Shown here piece by piece: positions 9,359 through 18,578 of a stretch of DNA of 43,542 nucleotides. This DNA comes from Flavobacteriales bacterium (GTDB lineage Bacteria; Bacteroidota; Bacteroidia; Flavobacteriales; Flavobacteriaceae). The notes beneath the pieces are model-generated. The model searched no databases and was not told where the DNA came from. It saw nothing but the letters and a program-made list of their open reading frames with translations. Both the position numbers and the translations under genes were made by a program. Each line of letters begins with the position of its first letter. The stretch's first letter is position 1. The stretch spans positions 1 to 43,542 of the forward strand of contig JAMOMQ010000067.1 of the NCBI GenBank assembly GCA_027066995.1, in the 5' to 3' direction.

Positions 9359-10999
9359 ATGAAAAAAATATTGTTATACAGTTTTTTGATTAGTGCTTTG
9401 TTATTAAAAGCCCAAGAACCTAAAACCGCACAACAAACGAATGATACATTATCATTGGAACAATTGTCACAGCAAGGCATAGAGGTAATCAAATCTAAAC
9501 AACCGGCAGTTATTTCAGATAGTGTCAGGGTTGAAGCAACTGTTGTCGGGGTAAGCTCTACCAATGTTAATACGAATGAGGCCGATACAATCAATCTGAA
9601 TATTGACAATGTGGTTTTAAAAGATTTACCAGGGGTTAAACGTATGGACAGCCTATGGTTTAAAGAATTATACCAGCCCGTATTGTTTGACAGCATTAAC
9701 GATTTATCAAACCGGATAAATGATGTGGATATAACAGATATAAAGCTGGATACAATGGATATCAAGCACAAATTACAGTTGTTAAATCAAAAAACGCAAT
9801 TGAATATTGTCTATCATCCGGCTTTGATAAGAACTATAAAAGCTTTTTTAAAAAACCGTAAAAAAAGTTTGGGGCGCTTATTTGGTATGGCCCAATATTA
9901 TTTTCCCATTTTTGAAGAAAAATTAGCCAAATATAATATTCCGTTGGAAATGAAATATTTGGCTATTGTAGAATCTGCTCTCAATCCGCGTGCCGTTTCA
10001 CGGGCTGGAGCCGGAGGTTTGTGGCAATTTATGTATTCGACCGGTAAAGTTTACGGACTGGAAATCAATTCGTATGTCGATGAACGTTTTGATCCTATGC
10101 AAGAAACAGAGGCTGCTTGTAAACACATGCAAGATTTGTATAAAGTTTTTCACGACTGGGATTTGGTTTTAGCCGCTTACAATTCAGGCGCCGGCAATGT
10201 TACCAAAGCCATCAGACGTTCGGGTGGTCATAAAAACTACTGGAACATCAGGGCATATTTACCACGTGAAACAGCCGGTTATGTGCCTTTGTTTCAAGCC
10301 ACTTTGTTTTTAGGTGAATATGCCAAGGAATTTGGAATAGAAACCACCAAACCAAACTTTCATTATATAGCCACCGATACCATACAGGTAAAACATAATA
10401 TAACTTTTAATCAAATTTCTCGGTTGTTAAAAATAGATGAGAAAGAATTGGAATTTTTAAATCCGCAATACAAACTCAATATCATTCCTTATGTAGAAGA
10501 CAAACATTATACTTTAAAACTACCTTTGGAATTGGTTGGCGTGTTTGTTAATAATGAACCCTTGATTTATGAGTTGGTTCAAAAAGAATTTAATCGTAAA
10601 GAAAAACCTTTGCCCAAATTTTATAAGCTCAACAATTATGTGGTTTACAGGGTGCGTCCGGGTGATTATTTAGGACGAATTGCCCGTAAATTTCATACTA
10701 CTGTGCGCAAAATAAAACGTTTAAACGGCTTGCGTTCCAATAGGCTTAGAGTAGGACAGCGTCTAAGAATTTACACGCGTTTTCCGGTAGCTGCAAATGT
10801 AAATTCAAAAAAACATCACAAAAAAAATAAAACATTAAAAAACAGAAAGTTAGTTACCTATAAGGTGAAAGAGGGTGATACGCTGTGGAATATCTCGCGT
10901 CGTTATAAGGTAAGTTTATCAGAAATATTAAAATGGAACAAATTAAAAAGTAATACAAAATTAAAACCCGGCATGAAACTTAAAATTTATAAATCATAA
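9359..10999 (+). CDS. MltD-type lytic transglycosylase with two LysM domains
   Basis: This 546-residue secreted enzyme should cleave the glycan strands of peptidoglycan to 1,6-anhydro products (GH23). A signal peptide (MKKILLYSFLISALLLKAQ) is followed by a linker of about 100 residues with no recognised fold. The SLT domain spans about 170-310. The catalytic Glu is residue 205 in AIVESALNP, and downstream markers are GAGGLWQFM and the LAAYNSGAGNV motif. Two LysM modules lie at the C-terminus (about 425-470 and 498-545), each with the (R/K)xGDxLxxIARK-type start, and should bind peptidoglycan. The order SLT then LysM is that of E. coli MltD. There is no lipobox, so it is probably periplasmic or exported rather than a lipoprotein. 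Confidence 0.94.
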   Translation: MKKILLYSFLISALLLKAQEPKTAQQTNDTLSLEQLSQQGIEVIKSKQPAVISDSVRVEATVVGVSSTNVNTNEADTINLNIDNVVLKDLPGVKRMDSLWFKELYQPVLFDSINDLSNRINDVDITDIKLDTMDIKHKLQLLNQKTQLNIVYHPALIRTIKAFLKNRKKSLGRLFGMAQYYFPIFEEKLAKYNIPLEMKYLAIVESALNPRAVSRAGAGGLWQFMYSTGKVYGLEINSYVDERFDPMQETEAACKHMQDLYKVFHDWDLVLAAYNSGAGNVTKAIRRSGGHKNYWNIRAYLPRETAGYVPLFQATLFLGEYAKEFGIETTKPNFHYIATDTIQVKHNITFNQISRLLKIDEKELEFLNPQYKLNIIPYVEDKHYTLKLPLELVGVFVNNEPLIYELVQKEFNRKEKPLPKFYKLNNYVVYRVRPGDYLGRIARKFHTTVRKIKRLNGLRSNRLRVGQRLRIYTRFPVAANVNSKKHHKKNKTLKNRKLVTYKVKEGDTLWNISRRYKVSLSEILKWNKLKSNTKLKPGMKLKIYKS

Positions 11000-11078
11000 T
11001 CCGCCGGATATACTGTCTATTTGTCACCATTAACTAACAGGAACAATTTTTGTTATATTATAAAAAAAATTCTTCTTT

Positions 11079-12050
11079 ATGAAAAAATATATATTGAGTT
11101 TCTTGTTTTTCAATCTTATTTTTGTGAGTTGTAAAAACGATCATAAAAAGCTCTTGCCGCAATCTGCCGGTAAAACACACAATTTATTGGTGATTATGGA
11201 TGATCGCGATTGGAAAGAATCGCTTGGTGATACCGTAAGAAAATATTTTGCGGTAGAATATAACGATTTACCTCAAGCCGAGCCTATATTTAGTTTAAAA
11301 CAGGCAGCCCCCAATCTTTTTACAGATATTTTTAAACGCGTTAGAACGGTTATGATTGTCACCAAAGGCGAGAAGCCGGGGGTATACTATTACAAAGATA
11401 AATATGCCGAACCGCAATTGATTATAAAGATTGTAGGCCGTAACAATGATGAACTAAAAAAACTTATTTCTCAAAACGCCCAAGAAATTATCAAGCGTTT
11501 AAATGATTTTGAAATAAAAAATTTGCAAAACAAACACCGGCTGGCTTTAAGAAACAATGAAGATGTTGAAAAAGAATTGGGCATCAGCATTGAAATTCCC
11601 GATTTCTTTGCATTGGTTGATCATCAAAATAACTTTTTTTGGTTTAGACGCGATTTAAAAAACGGTGAACAAGATATTTTGCTTTATAGCGTGCCACTCA
11701 AAGATTCACTTGACATCAAAGGAGAAAGGGTATTGTATTATAGAGATTCTATCGGTAAAAAATTTATTCCGGGACCGGTTGATAGCACTTATATGAAATC
11801 TGAAAGCAATATTTCACCATCGCAAATAATGACCAATATAAATGGCAAAAAAGCTATTGAAACCCGTGGTTTGTGGAATATGAAAAATGATTTTATGGGA
11901 GGACCGTATATCAATTATACCATTATTGACAAAAAACACAAACGCATGGTTGTGGGTGAAGGCTTTATTTATGCACCGGCTATTGACAAGCGTGATTATA
12001 TAGTGCAGTTAGAAGCTATATTAAAAACAATCAAATTAAAAGATGACTAG
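11079..12050 (+). CDS. DUF4837 family lipoprotein
   Basis: The 323-residue protein starts with a lipoprotein signal (lipobox FVSC, acylated Cys18). The following NLLVIMDDRDWKESLGDTVR and EPIFSLKQ segments are what I recognise as DUF4837, a Bacteroidota family of unknown function. Residues around AIETRGLWNMKNDFMGGPYINY are a second conserved block. It should be anchored in the envelope. It follows the lytic transglycosylase by 79 bases in the same direction, so a peptidoglycan-related role is possible but not shown. It ends just before a terminator shared with tatA. Confidence 0.85.
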   Translation: MKKYILSFLFFNLIFVSCKNDHKKLLPQSAGKTHNLLVIMDDRDWKESLGDTVRKYFAVEYNDLPQAEPIFSLKQAAPNLFTDIFKRVRTVMIVTKGEKPGVYYYKDKYAEPQLIIKIVGRNNDELKKLISQNAQEIIKRLNDFEIKNLQNKHRLALRNNEDVEKELGISIEIPDFFALVDHQNNFFWFRRDLKNGEQDILLYSVPLKDSLDIKGERVLYYRDSIGKKFIPGPVDSTYMKSESNISPSQIMTNINGKKAIETRGLWNMKNDFMGGPYINYTIIDKKHKRMVVGEGFIYAPAIDKRDYIVQLEAILKTIKLKDD

Positions 12051-12077
12051 TCCTAAATAACCACTTCAGATTTTAAC

Positions 12078-12113
12078 AAAAAAAAGAGGAAAATTAGTTT
12101 TCCTCTTTTTTTT
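12078..12113. terminator. Bidirectional terminator between the DUF4837 gene and tatA
   Basis: A perfect 16-bp inverted repeat (12078-12093 with 12098-12113) has an A8 run on one flank and a T8 run on the other around GAGG/CCTC, with a 4-base loop TTAG. It should terminate both convergent genes. The tatA stop codon (12094-12096) sits in the loop. Confidence 0.9.
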
Positions 12114-12297
12114 CAGTTTGTTTGGCGTTTTCCGTATCATCGTCGGAAGTCGCTTTTTTAAACTCTTTAATGCCTTTGCCCAAACCACTCATCAGTTCCG
12201 GTATTTTTTTACCACCGAAAAGCAGTAGAATAATGACGGCAATCAAAATCAATTGTTGTGGTCCAACCACACCTAAAGGTAATATATAAGCTGTCAT
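12094..12297 (-). CDS. tatA: Twin-arginine translocase subunit TatA/TatE
   Basis: TatA assembles the pore or membrane-thinning complex that moves folded proteins through the inner membrane. The 67-residue protein has one N-terminal membrane helix (GPQQLILIAVIILLLFGG), the hinge FGGKKIPEL, an amphipathic helix (MSGLGKGIKEFKKA) and an acidic, charged tail ending KKEEN. This is classic TatA. No tatC is present nearby. The Tat-like signal of ActB (19614) is a possible client, though that signal is a variant form. The last codons double as one arm of the terminator hairpin. Confidence 0.95.
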   Translation of the reverse strand: MTAYILPLGVVGPQQLILIAVIILLLFGGKKIPELMSGLGKGIKEFKKATSDDDTENAKQTEKKEEN

Positions 12298-12365
12298 AAT
12301 TGTCCGTTTTAAATTATTAAACGAAATTAATGCATATTTTTCAATTAAAGAAATAAAATTTGATT

Positions 12366-12373
12366 TATTTTTG
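12366..12373 (+). promoter_or_regulatory. -7 promoter element for the metallophosphatase gene
   Basis: TAttTTTG matches the consensus exactly, 22 bases before the ATG at 12396. No clear -33 TTG. Confidence 0.45.
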
Positions 12374-12395
12374 TGCTAAATTTAAATATTAGATC

Positions 12396-14306
12396 ATGAA
12401 AAATACACATAAGATTTTTACCGTTTTGTTTTTATTGTTTTTTATAAGTTTACAAGCACAAAAAATAAAAATTCCCAAATCCTATTCAAATATTAAATAT
12501 AAGAAAGGCGTTTTAGGAGTTGTAAAAGACAAAGCGTTTTATCCTGAGGTAAAGAATAATCCTATTTACACATATAGTAAAATAGTAGAGGCCGGTATCA
12601 GCGGCAATCAAAATGGTATCACACTCAATTTTCATGACGAGCGGATAAACGGCTCTGTAAGTTATGGACTGATTAAAATCAATAATGTCAAATATCCGCT
12701 ACCGGTTTATTTTAAAAGAACTGCCAAGGTCGTTAAAGGTAAAGTTACCATTCCCGTTTCAAAACTTAATGGCAAATACGATTTTATCAATTGGGAACAA
12801 ACCGGAAAAGTCCGTTTGGGTTACCGGTTAATCAACGAAAAAGGTGAAATCATTTATGACGGTCATTTAGGCTTAAAATGGGATAAAGAAACCGGATTTT
12901 CCGAGGATATATATTTAATTGAAGGGCCCTTTGTCAATCAATTGACTGATAGTGGTGCTGTTATTTCGTTTAAAACCAATAAAAAAGTAATGGCGCAGAT
13001 ACGAATAGGCGATCAGGTTTATTCCGATATAGTTCCGGTCATACAGCATGAGATAAGTATCAGTGGTTTAAAACCGCAAACATCCTATAATTATACCTTA
13101 ATTTATGAAGATTGGAAAGAATATTACCAATTTACTACCGCACCTAAAAAAGGTTGTCGTGGTCCTTTTACCTTTGCTTATGCTTCTGACAGCCGTGCCG
13201 GTAGTGGCGGCGGTGAACGTGATATTTTTGGGGTCAACGGTTATGTGCTCAAAAAAATGGTGCAATTGGCAGCCTACAAAAATGCTGCTTTTTTTCAATT
13301 TACAGGCGATTTAATGACCGGTTATAACGGTAGCAATGACAAACAAAATTTGCAATTGATCAATTGGAAACACGTGGTTGAAAATTTTGCGCACTACCGG
13401 CCTGTATATGTGGCCATGGGGAACCATGAGTCCATAGAACGTATTTTTAAACGCACGGATTATAAAGGACATTCCTTTTTCTTAGGCCATTTGTTTGTCG
13501 ATAAATTTCCGTTTAAACAATACAGTGCCGAAAAGACCTTTGCCGATAATTTTAGTATGCCGGTCAGCGATTTAAAATCTGAAGATCACAGTGTTTATGA
13601 TCCATCACATAAAACAGATGATTTTCCTTCTTATAAAGAAAACGTTTATGATTACACTTATGCCAATGTGGCTATGATTGTAATGAATTCCAATTATTGG
13701 TATGCCTCATCAACCGATGATATTCCTACAACTTCGGGCAATGTGCATGGTTATATTATGGATAATCAATTGGCTTGGCTTAAAAAAACCTTGGCCAAAT
13801 ATGAAGCCGATGAAGATATTGACCATATATTTGTTACTTTTCATACACCGGCTTTTCCCAATGCAGGACATAAAGGCGATGATATGTGGTATGACGGAAA
13901 CAATCAAATCAGACCTTATGTAGCCGGCAAACCCGTTGATAAGGGTATTATAGAGCGCCGTGATCAAATTTTAGATCTTTTGGTTAATCACAGTCAAAAA
14001 TTTGTAGCCTTGTTATCCGGCGACGAACATAATTACAGTCGTCTGGTGGTAAACAATCAAACGCCTATTTATCCTGACAATTGGACCGGTAAGAAATTGA
14101 AATTTAAGCGTCCCTTTGTGCAAATTACCAATGGAAGTGCCGGTGCACCTTACTATTCTTTAGAACAATTGCCATGGACTAAATATGTTAAAAAATTCTC
14201 GACATTACATGCTTTAATGTTGTTTAATGTCGAAGGGCAACATATTGATATGGAAGTTATCAATCCAGATACTTTTGAAGTTATCGAAAATGTCCGTTTG
14301 AGATAG
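12396..14306 (+). CDS. Secreted calcineurin-like metallophosphatase, purple-acid-phosphatase type
   Basis: This 636-residue protein has a signal peptide (to about residue 21, SLQAQ), a beta-sandwich region with a fibronectin-III-like segment just before the catalytic part (SGLKPQTSYNYTLIYEDW, about 215-240), and a calcineurin-like phosphoesterase domain. The metal-binding motifs appear in order: ASDSRAG near 262, TGDLMTG near 303, MGNHES near 342, TFHTPAFP near 482 and SGDEHNYSR near 542. The last motif is GDxH rather than the usual GHxH, and the first is DS rather than DxH, so metal coordination may differ from classical enzymes. Substrate is unknown; a phosphomonoester or phosphodiester is likely. 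It has its own promoter and ends 5 bases from the convergent YCF48 gene. No T9SS tail was seen. Confidence 0.88.
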   Translation: MKNTHKIFTVLFLLFFISLQAQKIKIPKSYSNIKYKKGVLGVVKDKAFYPEVKNNPIYTYSKIVEAGISGNQNGITLNFHDERINGSVSYGLIKINNVKYPLPVYFKRTAKVVKGKVTIPVSKLNGKYDFINWEQTGKVRLGYRLINEKGEIIYDGHLGLKWDKETGFSEDIYLIEGPFVNQLTDSGAVISFKTNKKVMAQIRIGDQVYSDIVPVIQHEISISGLKPQTSYNYTLIYEDWKEYYQFTTAPKKGCRGPFTFAYASDSRAGSGGGERDIFGVNGYVLKKMVQLAAYKNAAFFQFTGDLMTGYNGSNDKQNLQLINWKHVVENFAHYRPVYVAMGNHESIERIFKRTDYKGHSFFLGHLFVDKFPFKQYSAEKTFADNFSMPVSDLKSEDHSVYDPSHKTDDFPSYKENVYDYTYANVAMIVMNSNYWYASSTDDIPTTSGNVHGYIMDNQLAWLKKTLAKYEADEDIDHIFVTFHTPAFPNAGHKGDDMWYDGNNQIRPYVAGKPVDKGIIERRDQILDLLVNHSQKFVALLSGDEHNYSRLVVNNQTPIYPDNWTGKKLKFKRPFVQITNGSAGAPYYSLEQLPWTKYVKKFSTLHALMLFNVEGQHIDMEVINPDTFEVIENVRLR

Positions 14307-14311
14307 AAATG

Positions 14312-15520
14312 CTATTTTAATTGAATTCTTTTAACAAAAATTCCGGCTTCCGATTTTATTCTAACTATATAAACACCCTTTGGGTATCCGCTCATATCCA
14401 AAGGGTATTGTTTTTCCTTTATATTTTCAATTTTTAATATTAACCGGCCGGTTGCGTCTGTAACGGTTATATGGTAGGCTTGATCAAATAATGTATCTAT
14501 ATAGATTAAGCCGGATGACGGATTTGGATAAATATGTAACAAATTTTGAGACAAATCTTTTATGGCATTGGTGCCGCCGTCTACGGTTTTCCAAATGGTG
14601 TTTTCGTCTAAAAAATAAGTAATATTTTCATTAAATGATACGGTATTGGCAGCGTTGTCCGATATCCAATTGATGCTTACATATCCTTGGTCAAGACGGA
14701 CTAATATGCCGTCGCTATGTCCGTTTATTACAGCAAATCCATAATGGTCATTGAGATAGTTAACACCGGATATCAAAGAAGTTGCACACATGGGGACTGC
14801 AAATTCTGTATCATATGTTTGTCCACCATCATTTGAAGTATAAACGGTAAAGCCTTGTTTATAAGAGCCATCAGATACAAATCTTATTTTGGTTTCGGTT
14901 ATGGACAATGAAAAACAAGGGCTGTGAGGAAAATTATTGTAATCGCTTACAGGGTCTGTCCAAGTAATGCCGCCATCAGTTGTTTTTAGTAATTTGGTAT
15001 TACCTACAATATAACCTTCCAGATCATTTTTAAATTGGATGTCATATAGCTCGGTATTGGAAAATAATGAGTTGGTATGCCAATTTTGTCCGCCATTGAG
15101 TGTATAAATCAAACTGCCTTGATCGCCTATACAAAATATTTTATCCGTATTGACATAATCTAAGGCATATAAATTTTCATTTGTTCCGGTTTGAATAATT
15201 TGCCAAGTATTACCACCGTCAGAAGTTGTTAATAAACTGCCGTTGGCACCGGAAACAGCGCCATGTTGGGTGTCAATAAAATCAATGTCATAAAAAAGAG
15301 TATCAATGCCTATGTTTACAGATTGCCAAGTGTCGCCGCCGTCTTGGGTTTTATAAAAATTTCCATGATCGGTTATCACATATAAATGGTCGGCATCCGT
15401 TAGACAAATTTGCCCGTGTTCGTTATCGGTGATACCTGCGTGCAAATCAAACCAACCGGTTTGTGCATGTGTAAAAAGAGTGAACCAAAAAAGTCCCCAA
15501 AATGCTATAAAAGTTTTCAT
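14312..15520 (-). CDS. YCF48/BNR-repeat protein with type IX secretion sorting domain
   Basis: The 402-residue protein has a signal peptide (to about residue 19, THAQ) followed by several repeats of the form L-x-T-x-DGG-x-TW (FYKTQDGGDTWQ, LLTTSDGGNTWQ, LLKTTDGGITWT). These mark YCF48/sialidase-like beta-propeller blades. The last 75 residues are a type A T9SS C-terminal domain: YPNPSSGLIYI, a TDATGRLI strand, and a final GVYIVRIKSEAGIFVKRIQL block. It should therefore cross the outer membrane through the Por secretion system and be released or attached at the surface. Its ligand is unknown. It is transcribed alone, with a candidate promoter at 15566-15573. Confidence 0.9.
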   Translation of the reverse strand: MKTFIAFWGLFWFTLFTHAQTGWFDLHAGITDNEHGQICLTDADHLYVITDHGNFYKTQDGGDTWQSVNIGIDTLFYDIDFIDTQHGAVSGANGSLLTTSDGGNTWQIIQTGTNENLYALDYVNTDKIFCIGDQGSLIYTLNGGQNWHTNSLFSNTELYDIQFKNDLEGYIVGNTKLLKTTDGGITWTDPVSDYNNFPHSPCFSLSITETKIRFVSDGSYKQGFTVYTSNDGGQTYDTEFAVPMCATSLISGVNYLNDHYGFAVINGHSDGILVRLDQGYVSINWISDNAANTVSFNENITYFLDENTIWKTVDGGTNAIKDLSQNLLHIYPNPSSGLIYIDTLFDQAYHITVTDATGRLILKIENIKEKQYPLDMSGYPKGVYIVRIKSEAGIFVKRIQLK

Positions 15521-15565
15521 AATACCGGTTATTTAACTTTTTAAGAGAAAAAGTGAAAGAGTTAT

Positions 15566-15573
15566 CAAATTTA
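15566..15573 (-). promoter_or_regulatory. -7 promoter element for the YCF48 gene
   Basis: On the reverse strand this reads TAaaTTTG, an exact consensus match about 46 bases upstream of the start at 15520. No -33 TTG at the right spacing. Confidence 0.4.
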
Positions 15574-15620
15574 ACAATTTTTTTTTAAAGTTAAAAGTTT
15601 TTATTTTGGTATCACTGCTT

Positions 15621-18404
15621 TTAATTAAATTTACTCAATAAAGCATCAGCTTTATTACGGGCATTTTGCATGATCAAGTTGGATTGATTTTGAGCCTTGG
15701 TTTCTATAGCTTTGGCTTTTTTGTCTGCTTCTTTTATTAGTTTTTTAGCTAAGGCTTTGGCGGCTAATTGTTTAAACGGGTCGTTACCGGCTTCTTTAAT
15801 CAGTTTATCCGCCTGTTTCCGGGCTTCAGCTCTTAATTTATCCGCTTGTTTTTTGGCTTCAGCATTGAGTTTGTCCGCTTGCATCTGTGCTTGAGCTATT
15901 AAAGCATCCGCTTGTTTTTGTGCTTCTGCTTTGGCTTTTTCTTTGGCATCATCTACTGCTTCTTCTACCTTTTGTTCTACAGCTTGTGTGATGACTTCTT
16001 TGGCCGTTTGCCCTTCTGTTCCGGCAATAACCGGTGTAATCTTAGGATGATTGTAATCGCCGGTTATTTTAAATTTCATTTTTATTATATCTGCCAAGTC
16101 TGTTTTTAAACCTAAAGCTTTGGCTTTTCCTAACAGGTTTTCTAACACTTCATTAGCTTTGTTCCCCAAGGCTTGACGGGGTACATCCATATTTAAAATA
16201 AAATTTATTTTGTGGTCTAGGCCGACACTGCCTTCTAATGCCGATTGCATGTTATTAATTTTAAACTTAAACGGTTTAACATGCATTTTGCCTTTTTGTA
16301 TCTCAAATTGGGCTTTTATTTTATCAACTTTTGCTTGATTTAATTCGTTGATTTTTAACAAATTGCCAATTTTTTTTATAATATCTACATTGCCAATACC
16401 AATGTTGGCTGTTTTAAAGAGCCCGGAAGCATCTAAGGTTTGCAATACCGGATTCATGTGTTGGTCTAAAGTTACATCCATTTGTAAATCGGAAAAGAAG
16501 CGGCCGTTTATCTTTTTCATAATTGGCGCATAGGTTTTAAACATAGTCAGTTTGTCGGCCGACTCGTTGATTGAAAGCTTCTGCATAGATAAATTTAATG
16601 CTGTTTTGGCCATTTTGTCAGAGGTGTCATAAATCCCCTTAAGGTTGATATTACCTCCCAAAGCTTGTGTCAAAACTGTATTTAAAACGGCTTTTTGATC
16701 TTTGATGTTGATTTGACCTTTTAAGTTGTTAAGGGTCATATCTTTATATAGAACTTTATTGGCATCGGCTTTAAAAGTTACATCTATATTTTTAGGTATT
16801 CGTATTAAACTGTCAGCGGTTGTTTCTTTGGTGTTAGAGCCACTACTCATAAATTCGTTAATATTCAAATAATCCGAATGCAGATCAAAGTTGGCTTGAA
16901 GTTTCTGGTTTTTCTTTAAAAAATAGGTGATGTAATTGGTAACTTTTCCTTGCAAGTTAAAATCGCTTTGTCCTATTTTGGAATGAAACTGTTTTATTTC
17001 CAAAGCTTGTGGACTTATGTTAGCATTGGCTTGTGTTATTTTTATGGTATAAGGCAAGTCTTCGGTGCTGTAAACCATATCGGTTAAATCAAAATAACCA
17101 TCGGCTTTAAACCGGTCAAATTGTTGTTTTTCAATAGCTGAACTTTTTCCGGTTAGAGTCATGTCGGCTTTTAGTTGACCGCTGAGTTGTTTAACGCCGG
17201 GCAGGTGCATTGCTTTTTTTATTTGTGCCAAATCCAAGTCTGTTTTAAAATAGGTGTCTATATATGGATCGGACATAGGATGGCTCATAGTCAAACGTCC
17301 ATCTGCCGGATTACCGGCAATATTAAAGTGTATTTTAGGCATATCAATTTTTGTCAAGTCCAAATTGTTACCGCCCGGAAAGGTAATTTTTGTAACCACA
17401 TTGATATTGCTGATGTTTTGTGGTAAGTCAGGGTATTTTATTTGACCGTTTTTAATTTTGAAGTCTACGCCGTATGACGGGTAATTTTTGTTATTGTAAA
17501 CGCCTTTGACATATCCTTTCAGATCAGCTTGTCCGTCCGCTTTAAGTCCTTTAAAATCGGGCATGTAGGCTTTTGGCACCAGAGATAAAAGTTTTTTAAG
17601 ACTGTTTTTTTCTGTTTGATAGTTAATGTCCATATCAATATCATCATCTCCTTTTAAAGCTATCATCAAATTGGTTTGCAAGGGGAGTTCGTTTAGGCGT
17701 AATTTACCGTCTTTTATGGTGTATTTGTTAAAATCGTCTTCTATAAAAACCGAAGCATCTATATCTGTGGTAACCTTATTTAAATAATGAATGCCGTCAT
17801 AATTAACATCAAAAGTATCGATATGACTTTTGGTTTTGAGCTTATAGGTATCTTTGGTAAAGACGCCTTGGCCATGATGTTGTAAATTTTGAATAGACAT
17901 CTGCATGTTTAAGCTGCTGTCAACATATTTAATATTACTGTTTGTTATATCATAAGATTTAAGTTTGATGACATAATTTTTTTCGGATTTTTTTTCGGAT
18001 AAACTGTCCGGTTTGCTAATATCATAATTGGCTTTGCCGTTTTTTAACACCAATATATTGAGGTCGGCACCATCTACACCGATTTTTTTTATTTCCAAAT
18101 CTTTTTCAAAAAACAAGCGTTTAAAATCCAAACTCATATTAAACCGGTCGATGTGTGCCAAACGCACATTCTTAAATTCGTTGATGCCATCAACGACAAG
18201 ATTTGTTATTTTAACATGTAAATTTGGAAAATCACGCAAGAGTGACAAGTCCACCGAATCGTAATCAAGCTTGGCATTAATACTGTTATTAATTTCCTCT
18301 TTGATAAACTTTTCGATGTCATCTTTTAAAAAGTAAGGTACAGCTACAATAGTGATAATTATTACAAAAACAAGTGTAAATGCAATTTTTAAAAATTTTT
18401 TCAT
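15621..18404 (-). CDS. AsmA family protein with repetitive coiled-coil C-terminus
   Basis: The 927-residue protein begins with one membrane anchor (about 7-27). It continues with the AsmA N-terminal pattern INAKLDYDSVDLSLLRDFPNLHVKITNLVV and a very long run of short beta-strands. This architecture is that of bridge-like lipid-transfer proteins (AsmA, TamB, YhdP). Those proteins are thought to carry phospholipids between membranes and to affect outer-membrane assembly. A second conserved block near 640-730 (MKKINGRFFSDLQMDVTLDQ, INFILNMDVP) is the AsmA C-terminal region. From about residue 810 the chain becomes an Ala/Lys/Gln-rich helix with 11-residue repeats, an unusual tail for this family. 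The gene is alone, with a candidate promoter at 18426-18433. Confidence 0.88.
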   Translation of the reverse strand: MKKFLKIAFTLVFVIIITIVAVPYFLKDDIEKFIKEEINNSINAKLDYDSVDLSLLRDFPNLHVKITNLVVDGINEFKNVRLAHIDRFNMSLDFKRLFFEKDLEIKKIGVDGADLNILVLKNGKANYDISKPDSLSEKKSEKNYVIKLKSYDITNSNIKYVDSSLNMQMSIQNLQHHGQGVFTKDTYKLKTKSHIDTFDVNYDGIHYLNKVTTDIDASVFIEDDFNKYTIKDGKLRLNELPLQTNLMIALKGDDDIDMDINYQTEKNSLKKLLSLVPKAYMPDFKGLKADGQADLKGYVKGVYNNKNYPSYGVDFKIKNGQIKYPDLPQNISNINVVTKITFPGGNNLDLTKIDMPKIHFNIAGNPADGRLTMSHPMSDPYIDTYFKTDLDLAQIKKAMHLPGVKQLSGQLKADMTLTGKSSAIEKQQFDRFKADGYFDLTDMVYSTEDLPYTIKITQANANISPQALEIKQFHSKIGQSDFNLQGKVTNYITYFLKKNQKLQANFDLHSDYLNINEFMSSGSNTKETTADSLIRIPKNIDVTFKADANKVLYKDMTLNNLKGQINIKDQKAVLNTVLTQALGGNINLKGIYDTSDKMAKTALNLSMQKLSINESADKLTMFKTYAPIMKKINGRFFSDLQMDVTLDQHMNPVLQTLDASGLFKTANIGIGNVDIIKKIGNLLKINELNQAKVDKIKAQFEIQKGKMHVKPFKFKINNMQSALEGSVGLDHKINFILNMDVPRQALGNKANEVLENLLGKAKALGLKTDLADIIKMKFKITGDYNHPKITPVIAGTEGQTAKEVITQAVEQKVEEAVDDAKEKAKAEAQKQADALIAQAQMQADKLNAEAKKQADKLRAEARKQADKLIKEAGNDPFKQLAAKALAKKLIKEADKKAKAIETKAQNQSNLIMQNARNKADALLSKFN
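15783..15914 (-). repeat. Four tandem 33-bp repeats inside the AsmA-family gene
   Basis: These bases encode residues 831-874 as four 11-residue units: QADALIAQAQM, QADKLNAEAKK, QADKLRAEARK and QADKLIKEAGN. The 11-residue period fits a right-handed or straight coiled coil. Diverged copies of the same theme (LIKEADKKAKA, NKADALLSKF) continue to the C-terminus. Confidence 0.85.
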
Positions 18405-18425
18405 TTTAATATTATTGATTTATTG

Positions 18426-18433
18426 CAAATTTA
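18426..18433 (-). promoter_or_regulatory. -7 promoter element for the AsmA-family gene
   Basis: Reverse strand TAaaTTTG, exact consensus match 22 bases upstream of the start at 18404. The -33 box is unclear. Confidence 0.45.
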
Positions 18434-18523
18434 AGGAAATATTTTCATAATTGCAGATTGTCTTTTTCTTATTTAGAATCATTTTAAATATATTTACTTT
18501 ATGTGAAAATGTCATTTTTTCTA

Positions 18524-18531
18524 TATCTTTG
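18524..18531 (+). promoter_or_regulatory. -7 promoter element for the alternative complex III operon
   Basis: TAtcTTTG is an exact consensus match upstream of actA. Transcription would begin near 18538, which leaves almost no leader for an ATG at 18546 but about 40 bases for the ATG at 18579. Confidence 0.5.
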
Positions 18532-18578
18532 GCTTTGTAAAAAAAATGTTAAGAAAAATTAATATAATTTTAACTCTT

